A stretch of DNA of 64,000 nt. Source: a virus. Location: the IMG/VR virus record IMGVR_UViG_3300033153_010610, positions 22,969 through 86,968 of that record. One strand, 5' to 3'. A model generated the notes under the pieces. That model was given only the letters and a program-made list of their open reading frames with translations, was not told the DNA's origin and did no database searches. This document shows, piece by piece, positions 31,504 to 42,500 of the stretch. Position 1 is the first letter of the stretch. The number at the start of each line of letters is the position of its first letter. A program made the translations under genes and the position numbers.

Positions 31504-31935
31504 ATGTCAAAAGTCGCCGTCCTAAGTCCTCCTGAGAGCCCTGAAGTTGTTCGCGAGGTCCAGGAGGAAGCACTCATCAACGAGAAGCCGGCGGCGGCTG
31601 AACCGGTCGGGCGTTACAAGAGCTTCAAGATCGACGTCTGGTCCAAATTCCTCGAGCGTCAGTTGAAGGGGACGTTCGTCAACGACATCCTGACTCCTCG
31701 GATGAACATCACCGTCGGCTCCGTAAAGTCCCAACTCCTTGCCGGAGCGAGCGCGACTACATTGGACGGCGGCACTCAAGTCACAGCCGAGAAGATCGCT
31801 CATCTGTCCGTCTCTCTGAGCGAAAAGCCGGACTGGTTCGAGCCGCAATCCTTCGAGGACTCCAAGGTCCTTGAGCTTATCTACCAGGAGGCGGCCTCTC
31901 ATGAGGCCACTTTTTGGGGGTCGGAGCCCGACTAA
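31504..31935 (+). CDS. tail assembly chaperone, short form
   Basis: This is a 143-aa protein, the upstream half of the tail chaperone pair (gpG-like). It is acidic at the start and globular in the middle (SKFLERQLKGTFVNDILTPR). The position between tube and tape measure is diagnostic. The end (EATFWGSEPD) overlaps the following open frame by 35 bp. A T5G5 run at 31911-31920 would let ribosomes pass into that frame. It binds the tape measure during tail assembly. Confidence 0.75.
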   Translation: MSKVAVLSPPESPEVVREVQEEALINEKPAAAEPVGRYKSFKIDVWSKFLERQLKGTFVNDILTPRMNITVGSVKSQLLAGASATTLDGGTQVTAEKIAHLSVSLSEKPDWFEPQSFEDSKVLELIYQEAASHEATFWGSEPD

Positions 31936-32317
31936 AACAGGTAAGCCACCCAATCCGCTGCAGACCATTCTAGATGGTGTTCGCCAGCGGTCGAATACAC
32001 TTACAAGTCAAGTGCGCCTTTGGTGGGAGACCCAGTGGTCACAACCATCTCGTGGCAATTCGCTGTGGGAGGATGTGCCTTTTACGGACCATCTTCGTTC
32101 GCTCCTAGAGCGACGTCTAAATGAAGGCGTGGTACCCTTGATCCATGAAGGGAACCTCTACCTTTACGAGGATGAGGCTGGCCATATCATGCAAGAGAAG
32201 CGTGATGATGGGATGACGTACTTGACGTACTTCGACGAGAATACAGACGATTGGGTGATGCGGGAGTTCGGTGAGGGATCAGACTTCCAGAATCCGTTGG
32301 AGTTGCTGAATGCGTGA
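31901..32317 (+). CDS. tail assembly chaperone, downstream (frameshifted) part
   Basis: This open frame of 138 codons from ATG 31901 (MRPLFGGRSPTKTGK) is in the frame +1/-2 relative to the upstream gene and stays open back past 31871. In most tailed phages the second half is made as a C-terminal extension of the first by programmed frameshift (gpGT-like). Here it may be made either way, because AGGAG lies about ten bases upstream of the ATG. The C-terminal part is acidic. It overlaps the tape measure start by 8 bp. Confidence 0.7.
   Translation: MRPLFGGRSPTKTGKPPNPLQTILDGVRQRSNTLTSQVRLWWETQWSQPSRGNSLWEDVPFTDHLRSLLERRLNEGVVPLIHEGNLYLYEDEAGHIMQEKRDDGMTYLTYFDENTDDWVMREFGEGSDFQNPLELLNA
31911..31920 (+). 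other. candidate frameshift slip site (TTTTTGGGGG)
   Basis: Zero-frame codons are TTT-TGG-GGG. A tRNA on GGG can move back two bases and re-pair perfectly with GGG, then read GGT in the frame of the downstream chaperone part. A +1 step would reach the same frame but with a worse match. The run lies within the 35-bp overlap of the two frames. Confidence 0.55.
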
Positions 32318-34547
32318 CGTAAAAGTCGGTTTTACAATTGAGAGTTCTCAATGGCGCGAGTGGGCCGCCGACGCGCGTTTCGCATTCAACATGGCTCAGA
32401 CGGCTGGCGATAAAGCCTCCGCAAAACTGAAGTCTGGTTCAGAACAACTCAAAGACTCCCTTCGAGCACAAAACAACGAACTGACAAGTCTGGCTCGTTC
32501 ACATACAGAAAACGCCAGAGTCTTGAACCGAAGCGCACGGGGATGGACTCAACTAGGCCTAGTCCAAAAAGGCGTCACGACTGGATTACAGAAGAGCCTC
32601 GAGGGTCTCACGCGTCGCTACGAGGCTTATGACATCGCCTCAGTCAGGTCCATTGAGACGCAGAAGACTAGGGTCTCTGGGATCAAAGAAGAGGTCCGAT
32701 ATACCAAGGAACTCATTCAGATACATGACAAAGAGGCTAAGAAGAGCACGGCTACTCCTGCTCAGAAAGCCGCCTCTGAGCTCGCTTCTCAACTTGAGGG
32801 CGCTAACCTCGTCAGCAAGCAGATCAGTTTGAGAACAGAGTCTGAATCCCTCCGAAAGATGCGTGAAGCTAAAACGTTAGATAAGGCCGAAGGGCAGGCG
32901 AAGAGTCTCGTTATCCGGGATGACATCTCGCTAAGCCGCAAGGACCAAGACTTCTTGTACGCTAAGGCGGCCGAGGAAAGGACAAGAGCGACCATAGCGA
33001 GTTCTGACGCTGCAAACGTTAGGAACATTACCGCTGAGCGCAAAGCCCAGGCCAAAATCATGGTCGAGGATGAAACGCGGAAAGAGGAAGCAGAAGCGCT
33101 TCGCCTTGAAGCCCGCGCTAATTCTCCGCTCGGCCGACTCAGAGGCTGGGCTGGAGGCAAAGACATCAACTATGGGTGGGCCGGCCAAGGCATGGGGAAC
33201 GCCTACCAAAACCTCGCTACAGGTGATGCGACGAACCCCATCGGGGCTATCGCTCCGGTGGTCGGGGCCATAGGGTCTATAGCTGGTACCGCTGGTGGCG
33301 GGCTGGCGGGTCTAATTTCTGACCTGAACATCCCGCTCATCAGTGCAGCAGGAGGGTTCATGCGGAGGTTTGCGGAGGTCGCCGGCCCCATGGCGGAGGC
33401 GGTGCTTATCTCTGGCATGGAGAACGCCCAACAGGTCTATGGGAAGTATGCCGGGTATGAAAGTTCCGTATACCAGGCAGCCCCATTTCTGGGAATGGCT
33501 AGTAATTTGACGATGCCGAGAGGGCGCGCTGGAGTTGATGGTGACATCTTCAGCCTCATGGAACAGCAGGGGTATGACCCATCGTCTGGTATCCAAGCCA
33601 TTAGCCAATTAGCGCAGGCCTCAGGAACTAACTTTGGGGGCCTTGAGTCTGGAGGCGTAGAATTCCTGAACATGTTGCGCAGCGGGATTGGAGAGCAAGG
33701 CATCACCGGAATGATGGGACTGGGGCGTCTCGGTGGTGGTGGCGGAGGTGAAGCGAACGCCTTTTCTGCACTCACTGCCCTAATGCGCACATCTCAAGGA
33801 TTAGGGATGCCTCCTCAAATGGCGTCTCAATTGGCTTCCGGGTTTGGAAGTATGCTCGGAGGTATTGGGGATTCTGGCGTCGACTTCAACCTAGAAGGAT
33901 TGACGACCAACCTTGGGGAGTACAGTGCGTTCTCTGGCCTTGAGGGGACCCGTGGACTCACGGCTATGCAAGGCATGTCCAACGTGATGGGCCGAGCCTC
34001 TCAGGGCGGCATGGACCCGATGATGCAGAGCCTCATCTGGGGAGCAGCCAAAGACATCGGCGTCACTGACTATCTCAGCATCATGAGGCTCCTTGAGCAG
34101 CGTGACCCTGACCTCATGGAAGCGATCCGCTTACGAATGTCCGGTCTCGGCCCGATGGGCGGCTTAATTGCATCTCGGGCTGGGGTTGGGAGCATCGGGA
34201 TATCTGAGAACTTTTTGGCTGGAGAGATGGGTGGTGCGCCCGCTGGTGCTCAGTACGAAGCACAGATCTCGCGGGGTCAAATGGTCGAAGCCAATGTTGA
34301 AGGCGCCCAAATTGCCGCCGGGGCTCCTCTGGCTGATAGCGTAGAGACGTTGTCACGTAGCTTAATTACCCTGCAGGCAAGTAGTGCGGCGGTAGGCATC
34401 GCATTCACCGAGATCGTTGAGCAATTTCTCCCGGCATTGAGCGGCATGCTCGTGGGTATAACGGCCGAATCTCTGGAATTTGTAGGTGCAGTTACGGCCG
34501 AACAGGCTGACGAACTTCACAAATCCTCAGCACCTGCTACTCGTTAG
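32310..34547 (+). CDS. tail tape measure protein
   Basis: This is a 745-aa protein. The first 270 residues are long coiled coil (LKSGSEQLKDSLRAQNNELT, KIMVEDETRKEEAEALRLEA). Next comes a hydrophobic Gly/Ala segment (NPIGAIAPVVGAIGSIAGTA, then GGGLAGLISDLNIPLISAAG). A Gly/Met-rich part follows, and then a final hydrophobic stretch. This is the standard tape measure layout; it sets tail length and enters the host membrane. At the usual 0.15 nm per residue this predicts a tail near 110 nm. It follows the chaperone pair. Confidence 0.85.
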   Translation: MRDVKVGFTIESSQWREWAADARFAFNMAQTAGDKASAKLKSGSEQLKDSLRAQNNELTSLARSHTENARVLNRSARGWTQLGLVQKGVTTGLQKSLEGLTRRYEAYDIASVRSIETQKTRVSGIKEEVRYTKELIQIHDKEAKKSTATPAQKAASELASQLEGANLVSKQISLRTESESLRKMREAKTLDKAEGQAKSLVIRDDISLSRKDQDFLYAKAAEERTRATIASSDAANVRNITAERKAQAKIMVEDETRKEEAEALRLEARANSPLGRLRGWAGGKDINYGWAGQGMGNAYQNLATGDATNPIGAIAPVVGAIGSIAGTAGGGLAGLISDLNIPLISAAGGFMRRFAEVAGPMAEAVLISGMENAQQVYGKYAGYESSVYQAAPFLGMASNLTMPRGRAGVDGDIFSLMEQQGYDPSSGIQAISQLAQASGTNFGGLESGGVEFLNMLRSGIGEQGITGMMGLGRLGGGGGGEANAFSALTALMRTSQGLGMPPQMASQLASGFGSMLGGIGDSGVDFNLEGLTTNLGEYSAFSGLEGTRGLTAMQGMSNVMGRASQGGMDPMMQSLIWGAAKDIGVTDYLSIMRLLEQRDPDLMEAIRLRMSGLGPMGGLIASRAGVGSIGISENFLAGEMGGAPAGAQYEAQISRGQMVEANVEGAQIAAGAPLADSVETLSRSLITLQASSAAVGIAFTEIVEQFLPALSGMLVGITAESLEFVGAVTAEQADELHKSSAPATR

Positions 34548-34553
34548 GTTGAT

Positions 34554-37500
34554 ATGGGAACGCTTCGTACCTCTCAAGTCCGCGCCTACGTCTACCCGTT
34601 TGACGAAGAGCGGCCCATCGATGTCAGCAAGTACCTCGTCAACATGCGAGTTTCTCGTAAGACGGATGTTGGAGGTGCGTGGAGCTTGGCTCTCGTCCCA
34701 GAGTTCCCGTTCATCTCTATACTACAGTTAGGCTCCTGGGTTCGCATTGAAGCTCAGACGGGCCCGGCGATGCGATTCCGAACGTTAGTGTGGGGGAGAA
34801 TCGACATCGTCTCACGCAAAGTGGCGTCCACAGGCGCGGGAGCTCGTAAACGCATCCATGCGATTTCTGGACGTGACCACTCGGGCGTGTTCCTGGACTA
34901 CGCTGTCTACTTCAATCCGTTCCTGTCGATGCGGACGGAACAACTTGGGGTCATTACCCCCGCCGCCCCTCTCCTGAGCCGAGACTTTGTGGATGGGATG
35001 GAACTTGCTGCTGCGGAGGGACTGGGGGGGAATCCAGCTTCGTACGTCAAGTTCATCTACACGGTCTTCCTGGAGAGGGGAGTGTCATCCATACAGCGCT
35101 TCAGCCTCCCAACTTCTGCTGGGCCAGACATCCTCCGCACTGGGGCTGTGCTGACCGATAACCAGTACACAGAACTCGTTGACTTTATCTATGGTCCACA
35201 GGCAACGGCGCTCAGTCTGCCGGGGATGAAGGGCATCTTCTTCGACGATTCAATCCTGTCGACATCTGATGGTGGGCGTCTTTGGGATTTGATCCGCCAG
35301 TACAGTAACCCGTCCTTCAACGAGTTCTTCTTCACGATCAACAAAGCTACGGGCCGTCCGGAAATCCAATTCCGAGAGCGACCATTCCCGGCCTACGCAC
35401 TTCGGCCGAGTCCTCTAGAAACCGATTCCATCGCGGCAGCGATAAGGTCAGTTCGTAATCGAGCACGCGGGTCCCGCGAGATCTATATCGCTTCCCAACA
35501 GTGGGAAGACATTCTGGGTGTTGCGGTGTCCGGGCGCGACTTGTCAGCCATTAGCGTTTCTCGGGACGAGCAAGCTCGGTACAATTATTGGATGTTGTTC
35601 GCCGATGGGACGCCGTTACTTCATCAAGACCAGGTCTTTATGATGGGGGATGGCTATGATGATGGTGCGCCCATCTTGGATTTGGATTCCATCCAGAGAT
35701 ATGGGCTCAAGCGCTTTGAGGCGACCACCTATTACACTGGCTACCACGCTGATGCGACGGCAGAAATCTGGATCATCCCAGCGAGTTACTGGCTGGCCCA
35801 GTTGTATTCCTGGTACTCGCTCGGGCCTTCGTTCCTGAAAGGTACAGCGAGCCTGCCATACCTCGAGCGGGCAGAAGTAGGTGAACGCTTCTGGGTCAAG
35901 GAAGACGATGGTGGGTTCACAGAGTACTACATTAACGGCGTAACCTGGCAGTGGTCTAAGGGTGCTCAGGGAGAGAGTAAGGCGTCAACCAACCTCACGA
36001 TATCTCGCGGCATCACTGGAATTAACGGGACGGTTCATCGCGGCGAACACCATGACCTGTTGGAGTGGGACGTCTCCAACAATTACCCGCTTCCTATGCC
36101 ACCTCCACGAGACGTGAAGACCCTCCTGGAAGCTGCAGCCCTGGACCACCGTACTTGGAATGACCCAAGCCAATTCGACCGGGAGTCGAGCAATATCGAC
36201 TTTGAATCTGGTTGGGAGATCAATCGACAGCCGTTGGAGTACCAAACCTCTGACGCGTCTCTGGTCTCGACACTCGTGGATATGTGGTCTGCCCGAGCTG
36301 AGAACTGCCCGCCAAGATACTCGACCAGAGAAACCTTGAACGACAACATGTTTGGGACGGCCTATGTTGCGTACTTCGAGGGCGACGGAGGTGCTCTCGG
36401 AACTGGGGATGAGGATGCAGAAGGCTACTTCTACCATGCCGACGATGAGTTGAGTGAAGCCACGCTGATTGATACGTCACATGAGGCGGAGGAACAAACA
36501 CAACTCACGTATGTCGACCTCGACATTTTGGGGTTCTTAGGTTCGAGCAGTTTCGGGGGCGATAATCCAATCGCCGTTGTGCTGCATTCTACAGCAACTA
36601 CTACGTACGGGCGTGGGAGGGGGACGCGTCGATTCAACACGTTCATGCGTAATCATGAATACGACGAAGCCCTGACGGCGATTGCCAATTTGTTCACCAA
36701 CAATTGGATCTCTCACGAGGTGCCTCTCTCATTAACAACTCATTTCCTGATTTCGCTAGAGGGCTTCATTGTCCAATTCCTTCCGCTCAATAAAGAGGCG
36801 TGGAGCGCTGGATCCGCCGCGAACGATTTAGCGATTGCTATCGACCTAGAAGGTAAGCCCAGAGATCATACGAAGGCCCAAAAGGAGTCTCTCCGTTTGT
36901 TGCTAGAGTCGTCGGAACTTCGTCGGATGGCCATCTTCCCACATCGCTCAATCCCACCTACCACGCACACTGACCCCGATGGGCATGTCGAGTCCGATTG
37001 GGGATGGGGCACACCGCCGTATCATATGGTAGCAGTCCCCGCGGAACCTTCAGCAGGTCCTCCTCGAGTCCCTCTCGGGATGGAAGTAGGTGGTCATGTG
37101 GACTCTTGGGAGGGCGACGTCCAGAGGATTTCAGCGGAGTTGCTGGCCTACACAGGCCCCCGCAATCTCTCCGGCCCTATCAGTTCTCTCGTTGGTAACG
37201 CCGCGCATATAAATGCAGCGGAGGGATGGAGTTTAGATGGGGTATCTCTCTACACCGATCGCACATCTTCGTTTGTAGGGTCGCAGCAAGTCTTGTATGG
37301 GATTCCTGTCGGGCTTGATATGGTGGATACGGGCGTGTACCAGAATCTCCTCTGGGAGAATGGGGTCGAGATAGCCGATGTAGCAGACCTGACGTACCTA
37401 CGCGACCCAAGGAAGGTCCAGGAGCTCGCGGAAGCGGGCGTTGAGCCCTTCTGGTACGATTCGGATGACGAGCGGACGATGTTTGCTATCCCGCCTCCGA

Positions 37501-38516
37501 GTTACTACCCCAACATCTTGCCTGCCTTGTTGCTACTTCAAGCCGCGTGGTCGGGCCCGGCTGAGAGGGGCGGGCTTGGTCGTCCTTTGAGCACTTTCCG
37601 CGAGTACTTTGAGTTCACAGGAGCGTACCGGCCTCCGGCTTACAATCAGGCTACTGGAGTCAATCCAAATCCTTCCGTAACACTGTCGCCGGCAGGTCCA
37701 GATGCCGACGGATCGATGTACCGATTCAACCATGCGCTCTCATTCCGGTTGAAGATGACGCCAACTGTGTACGGCTCTGGCTCAATATCAGACAGCATAT
37801 GGGGTGAAGTCGACGAGCGTGTCCGCGAGTCCGATGTCGTGAGCTTTGTGTCCTCCATAGACCAGGAGACGGCATCAATCCACAGAGATGAGGATACCGT
37901 CTTGGACGGGCCAGCGGCCAGAGACCAGGTTGATGTAGCGGAAGATAGTGATGATTTGCTCACACTGGAAGCACTCGAAACGGCTACTGGCTCAGATGAC
38001 TTCTTGAGCGAATCTTTAGGGTTGCCGGAAGGGTTCATTTCCGAGACGCTATATCAAACTATGGCGACTGCTCTCCAAAGTCGGGTAACGTTCTCGTCAG
38101 CCGCAGATCATCCACTGCAAGTATCAACTCTTGGGACTGACCTGTGGTACGCCCTGGAGGCGGTCCGGTCTACAGTTCTAGATGCTGACGGCGAGTTGGT
38201 TACACGGTCGATAACCAGCGTGGACGAAGAGGGGGTAGAAACGACGAGGGACGTCGTCATACACCCCAAAGTTCGCAAGTTGTACAACGCCTATCTGAAG
38301 TTCCACGAACAGCACGTCGATGACGGTGATGATTCATTCGATGAGTACGGCACCTTCCTCCCGCGGGTAATCTACCTCACACATATCGACGCCGGGTTCT
38401 CCAGCGATCTCGACCCTAATGAAGACCAGGTAGTCCCGAGCCCCAGCCCAGATGGGGTAGTTAGAGAGAGTACCTTACACATCAGAGCAAACTCTTCGAT
38501 AGCGAGGGACCTGTGA
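34554..38516 (+). CDS. baseplate hub protein with embedded amidase domain
   Basis: This is a 1320-aa protein. Residues 1-500 resemble a tail hub of gpD/gp44 type: YVYPFDEERPIDVSKYLVNM, SWVRIEAQTG, AGARKRIHAISGRDHSGVFL. At about 670-815 is an N-acetylmuramoyl-L-alanine amidase (PGRP) domain: VVLHSTATT with His 678, LTTHFLISLEGFIVQFLPL, and PPTTHTDPDG with His 805 and Asp 807 as the other candidate zinc ligands. It would cut peptidoglycan during injection. The last 500 residues are acidic and of unknown fold. It directly follows the tape measure. Confidence 0.8.
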   Translation: MGTLRTSQVRAYVYPFDEERPIDVSKYLVNMRVSRKTDVGGAWSLALVPEFPFISILQLGSWVRIEAQTGPAMRFRTLVWGRIDIVSRKVASTGAGARKRIHAISGRDHSGVFLDYAVYFNPFLSMRTEQLGVITPAAPLLSRDFVDGMELAAAEGLGGNPASYVKFIYTVFLERGVSSIQRFSLPTSAGPDILRTGAVLTDNQYTELVDFIYGPQATALSLPGMKGIFFDDSILSTSDGGRLWDLIRQYSNPSFNEFFFTINKATGRPEIQFRERPFPAYALRPSPLETDSIAAAIRSVRNRARGSREIYIASQQWEDILGVAVSGRDLSAISVSRDEQARYNYWMLFADGTPLLHQDQVFMMGDGYDDGAPILDLDSIQRYGLKRFEATTYYTGYHADATAEIWIIPASYWLAQLYSWYSLGPSFLKGTASLPYLERAEVGERFWVKEDDGGFTEYYINGVTWQWSKGAQGESKASTNLTISRGITGINGTVHRGEHHDLLEWDVSNNYPLPMPPPRDVKTLLEAAALDHRTWNDPSQFDRESSNIDFESGWEINRQPLEYQTSDASLVSTLVDMWSARAENCPPRYSTRETLNDNMFGTAYVAYFEGDGGALGTGDEDAEGYFYHADDELSEATLIDTSHEAEEQTQLTYVDLDILGFLGSSSFGGDNPIAVVLHSTATTTYGRGRGTRRFNTFMRNHEYDEALTAIANLFTNNWISHEVPLSLTTHFLISLEGFIVQFLPLNKEAWSAGSAANDLAIAIDLEGKPRDHTKAQKESLRLLLESSELRRMAIFPHRSIPPTTHTDPDGHVESDWGWGTPPYHMVAVPAEPSAGPPRVPLGMEVGGHVDSWEGDVQRISAELLAYTGPRNLSGPISSLVGNAAHINAAEGWSLDGVSLYTDRTSSFVGSQQVLYGIPVGLDMVDTGVYQNLLWENGVEIADVADLTYLRDPRKVQELAEAGVEPFWYDSDDERTMFAIPPPSYYPNILPALLLLQAAWSGPAERGGLGRPLSTFREYFEFTGAYRPPAYNQATGVNPNPSVTLSPAGPDADGSMYRFNHALSFRLKMTPTVYGSGSISDSIWGEVDERVRESDVVSFVSSIDQETASIHRDEDTVLDGPAARDQVDVAEDSDDLLTLEALETATGSDDFLSESLGLPEGFISETLYQTMATALQSRVTFSSAADHPLQVSTLGTDLWYALEAVRSTVLDADGELVTRSITSVDEEGVETTRDVVIHPKVRKLYNAYLKFHEQHVDDGDDSFDEYGTFLPRVIYLTHIDAGFSSDLDPNEDQVVPSPSPDGVVRESTLHIRANSSIARDL

Positions 38517-39535
38517 GACGTCGAGTACCCACTGACGGATATGACCGGGCCCGTCATGTTCTGGAGTTGGGTATCGTACTCAACACCTACCTGCCAGGCC
38601 ATCCGAGCAACAAGACGGGGTCCGATGTCGAGTGTGACGTCCTCCTCGTTGTCTCGCGTCAACTCCACCGGAATGTTCCGGTGATGCAGAAGGGGTCTGG
38701 TGTCAATTCTCAGTGGCCCAGATGGATACCTGTCCCGAGCACAAGAGACATGGCAGACCCAGAAGGGTCTGTGCAGATCGGGTTCAATCCGGACACGTCA
38801 AAATTATCGCGCTTGGATGACCTGGACGGAGAACAAGTCATCGTAGGGTACGTACGGGGTAACAACACTGACCCCATCGTCATGGGTACCCTTGGGCATA
38901 GCCAAAGCAAACTGACCCCTAAGAGCCGAGAGGGCCGGCTACATCGACTGCTGCATCAAGGCACTGCAGTTGGTGTGAGCGAATCGGGGGCGCCCTTCCT
39001 AGACATCCGGCACTCAAAAGGGAGCGTCGCTACCAAAGTGACAGTGGCCGTACTCGACCACCAGTCCGTAGATGTAGTCTCCCCTTCCGGCACTTTTTCA
39101 GTCCAGGCAGTTAGTGATGGTGTGCTGCTGAGGCATAGCGGGGGAGGGCGGGTATACTTCGACTCCCAAGGCAATTGCGGGGTGATCAGTGATTCACATA
39201 GGGCTGCCGTCCAGATGAGGGTGGGCCCCAGTTCGTTGGTGCTGGAACAGAACGCTAAGTCCGGTGTTTCCGTCTCAACCCTGGCTGGTAAGACCGTCCA
39301 ATTGGTGGAGACCTCCAGCGAGTCTGCGAAGGGAGTCATCTCTCTCCGCGGGTCTGGCATTTCCGTCGAGAAGGACGGGGAGGAACTCCTCCAGATCATC
39401 TACGACCTGATGCAAGTTGTTGAAGGCCTTACAGACAGTCAAACGGCTAATCCTGTTCTGACCCGTGGAAGTACAGTGATTGATTTGGTTCCGTTACTCC
39501 GAGCTCGCCTAGAGAAGATTGGAGACCTCGAATGA
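38513..39535 (+). CDS. baseplate spike protein (gp5/gpV-like)
   Basis: This is a 340-aa protein with GTG start, overlapping the hub stop as GTGA. It has an OB-like domain (WIPVPSTRDMADPEGSVQIG, GEQVIVGYVRGNNTDPIVMG) and then a strand-repeat C-terminal part (VDVVSPSGTFSVQAVSDGVL, GKTVQLVETSSESAKGVISL) typical of trimeric beta-helix spikes. The final segment is helical. The spike caps the tube and pierces the outer envelope. No lysozyme domain is seen here; lytic activity is on the hub. Confidence 0.75.
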   Translation: MRRRVPTDGYDRARHVLELGIVLNTYLPGHPSNKTGSDVECDVLLVVSRQLHRNVPVMQKGSGVNSQWPRWIPVPSTRDMADPEGSVQIGFNPDTSKLSRLDDLDGEQVIVGYVRGNNTDPIVMGTLGHSQSKLTPKSREGRLHRLLHQGTAVGVSESGAPFLDIRHSKGSVATKVTVAVLDHQSVDVVSPSGTFSVQAVSDGVLLRHSGGGRVYFDSQGNCGVISDSHRAAVQMRVGPSSLVLEQNAKSGVSVSTLAGKTVQLVETSSESAKGVISLRGSGISVEKDGEELLQIIYDLMQVVEGLTDSQTANPVLTRGSTVIDLVPLLRARLEKIGDLE

Positions 39536-42500
39536 CCACCGACTCTGACGTTCTAGGAACTGCGATACGGGACCAACTCGTCACCGACGGGCATATCGTC
39601 AATCCGGCCACCTTGAAGGGTGATGCGCTGCGCTCACACATGCGTACGCAGAACTACGATCGTCTGGAAGAGTGGTGGCAGTCGGTCGCCAAGCAACTGA
39701 GGTCTCTCACTGACTCCGTCACAGCCTCTGACGTCTCCTCAGACGCCTTCGATGAGGTTACAGCCACCAACGTCCAGACTGCCCTTGAACAACTCGGCAA
39801 CGCCTCCTCAATTCGCGTGGCTGCGCTCAATGGTCCTCAGTTCAACACCGTCCAAGAGGTCTTTGACATCACCCTCTCCGCGGGCATCGTCAGCGGAGGG
39901 GTTATCACCGACGATGGTGACGGGACCATCAGCGTGTCGGCCGGCGTAGGATTCATCCGAGCGACAGACTCTGATACCGCAGAGGTCTTGGCCTTCAGTT
40001 TCTCAGCGGAGAGCGGCACCCTAGTCAATCTCGTCGACAACTCTCTCAACTACGTCTACGTCGAGTACAATGCTGGCGTCCCCCGGATAGTTTCTGCGGC
40101 AACAGAGCCCACAAACCACAACATGAACGTGGTGCTCGGGTCCGTCCATCGAGCAGGGACTAACCTACATCCAACAGATCGCCGGGAACGTGTTGGCAAC
40201 ATTGCCCATCGCTTGTCGGAGCGGATGATTGGTGTTGACGGGCTGACTCATCAGACGGGCGGGATTGTAGGAGCGACTGGGGTTCGCAATCTATCGGCCA
40301 CCGCAGGTACGTGGTGGCTTGGCCTGAATGAGATCACCTCACGAGCATTCGATACGTCGGTAGGCGTCTTCCCAGACACGCTCATCACTTTCTATCGTGA
40401 TGGTGCTGGCGACTGGACGGTCTTCACCGACCCTCAGGTCGACAACACTCAGTACGACGATGGGTCTGGAGTGCTGGCCGCCCTCGGCGTGAATCGATAC
40501 GGCGTCCATTGGATCTTCATCGGTGTCGACGACCACATCTATTCGATATTCGGGCGTGGCAACTACACGCTGAACCAAGCAAATGACTCGGATGCTCCGG
40601 TCGACCTCCCACCCCATCTCCAGGAGAACCACGGCGCGCTCGCAGCCAAGGTCATCATTCAGGAGAGTGCAGCAGCGGTCACTTCGATTGAGTCGGCGTT
40701 CATCACCAAGCTCGCTTTCGGTGGTGTGACTGTTCATGCCGATCTGACTGGTCTAGTCGCTCCTGTTGATGATCATACTCAATACGTGCACGGGGCCGGC
40801 CGTGCCGGCGGCCAGGTCATCATTGGCGGCACAGGTGCCGGAGATGACCTCACGCTGCAGACGACATCGAATGCAGCCAAGGGCTCCTACCTGTTCTCGG
40901 AACTCACGACCAACGGGTTTGTGAAGACCTCGTCGGGTACCGGCGCCTTGTCAGTCTCAGCCAGTGTTGACCTGACTACCGACGTCACGGGCATCTTGCC
41001 CCTGGAGAATGGCGGGACTGAACTCGACGCCAGCGGTGTCACCAACGGTCAGTTGCTCATTGGTAATACGACAGGGAACGTGTTCGCATTGGCGACTCTG
41101 TCTGGTGCTGCCAACGAGATTGACATCGTCAACGGTGCATCGTCGGTCACGGTAGGTATCGTCAGCAGTCCTGTCTTCAGTGGTCAGCCGACAATCAGCG
41201 ACTACACGCTTGCCGGGCATGACCATTCCAACGTCGCTGGCGGAAGTCAGATCGACCACACCGTTCTGACGTCGAAAGGAACCAACACGCACGCCCAGGT
41301 CGACTCACACATAGCCGACGACTCCATCCACGATTCGTTCCCGCAGAACTTCTGGAACGGCTCGGTGCTCGAGACCATTTCGCTGGCCTTTACCGAGGCT
41401 GCCGGGACGATCTACGCGAACCTCGAAGGTGATGGCGCCACTGATATCACCTGTAGGTTTGCTGGGGTTGACTACACGTTCGACGCCACTCCGATCGCGA
41501 CACTTGCGTTGACCGCTGGCACAGATACCGTGCCGGTGAAAAACTACATCTACCTGACCGAGGCGGTAGGCGTAATCACACTGAACAAAAGCACGGCAGG
41601 TTTCCCGGCCACCCCGTTCTGTCCCATCGGTGAGGTCATCCTCCAGTCTGCCGCATCGTTTGCGGTCGACGGCGCGTTCAGTCACCAGAACTGGACCGAC
41701 CATATGGGGTCCGCTCCAGCGAGCGGGAACGGTCACCTTAGTCATCTGAACAAGAAGCTCCGGGCACTGGGTACCATCTGGAACTCCGGTGTCGTCCCGA
41801 CCCTGACTATCGATGTCGCTCCGACCCCCGACGACGTGTTCTTCTCCTGCACGGCCGGCGTAGTCTTTCAACTTCATACTCAGAGCTTCCCTGCCCTGGA
41901 TATGGACGCCGCCAGCGACCCGCTGTACGTCGTCAACGAGCCTGGCACGGCCTACAACCAGATCACTAACATCAACACCCTGACGCAGGACAGCGCGGGC
42001 GTAGGGCTGAAGAAGTACTTCAACGTCGTCATTTGGGCCTCGGCATCTAAAAGTGGCTCCGGCAACTCACAGTTGTTCATGAACCTACCGAGTGGGTCCT
42101 ACAACAGTTCTGCTGACGTGATTGCTGATGGATCCAGGTACACCAACTTCACGATTCCAGAGGACTTCGGTGGTACCGGCTTCCTGATCGCCGCCTACGC
42201 GCTCTACAATCTGGGGAACACTTGGACACTGATCCAGACCCAGGACCTGCGCGGCCAAATCCCCGGCAACATCGCGGGTGGCGGGCTCGCCCCGACCCAG
42301 GTCTTTCAGGACGATCAGTTCCTCATCCAAGACGACGGTGACACCACAGCTCAACTTGCCTTCCAGATCAGTGGCGTTACGACCCTGACGACCCGGACAG
42401 TCACGGTCCAGGATACTGACGGGACGATGGCCCTGCTTCAGGCGGGGGTACTCCCGCTTGCGCACGGCGGTACAGCTATCGACTCCTCGGGCGTAACCAA

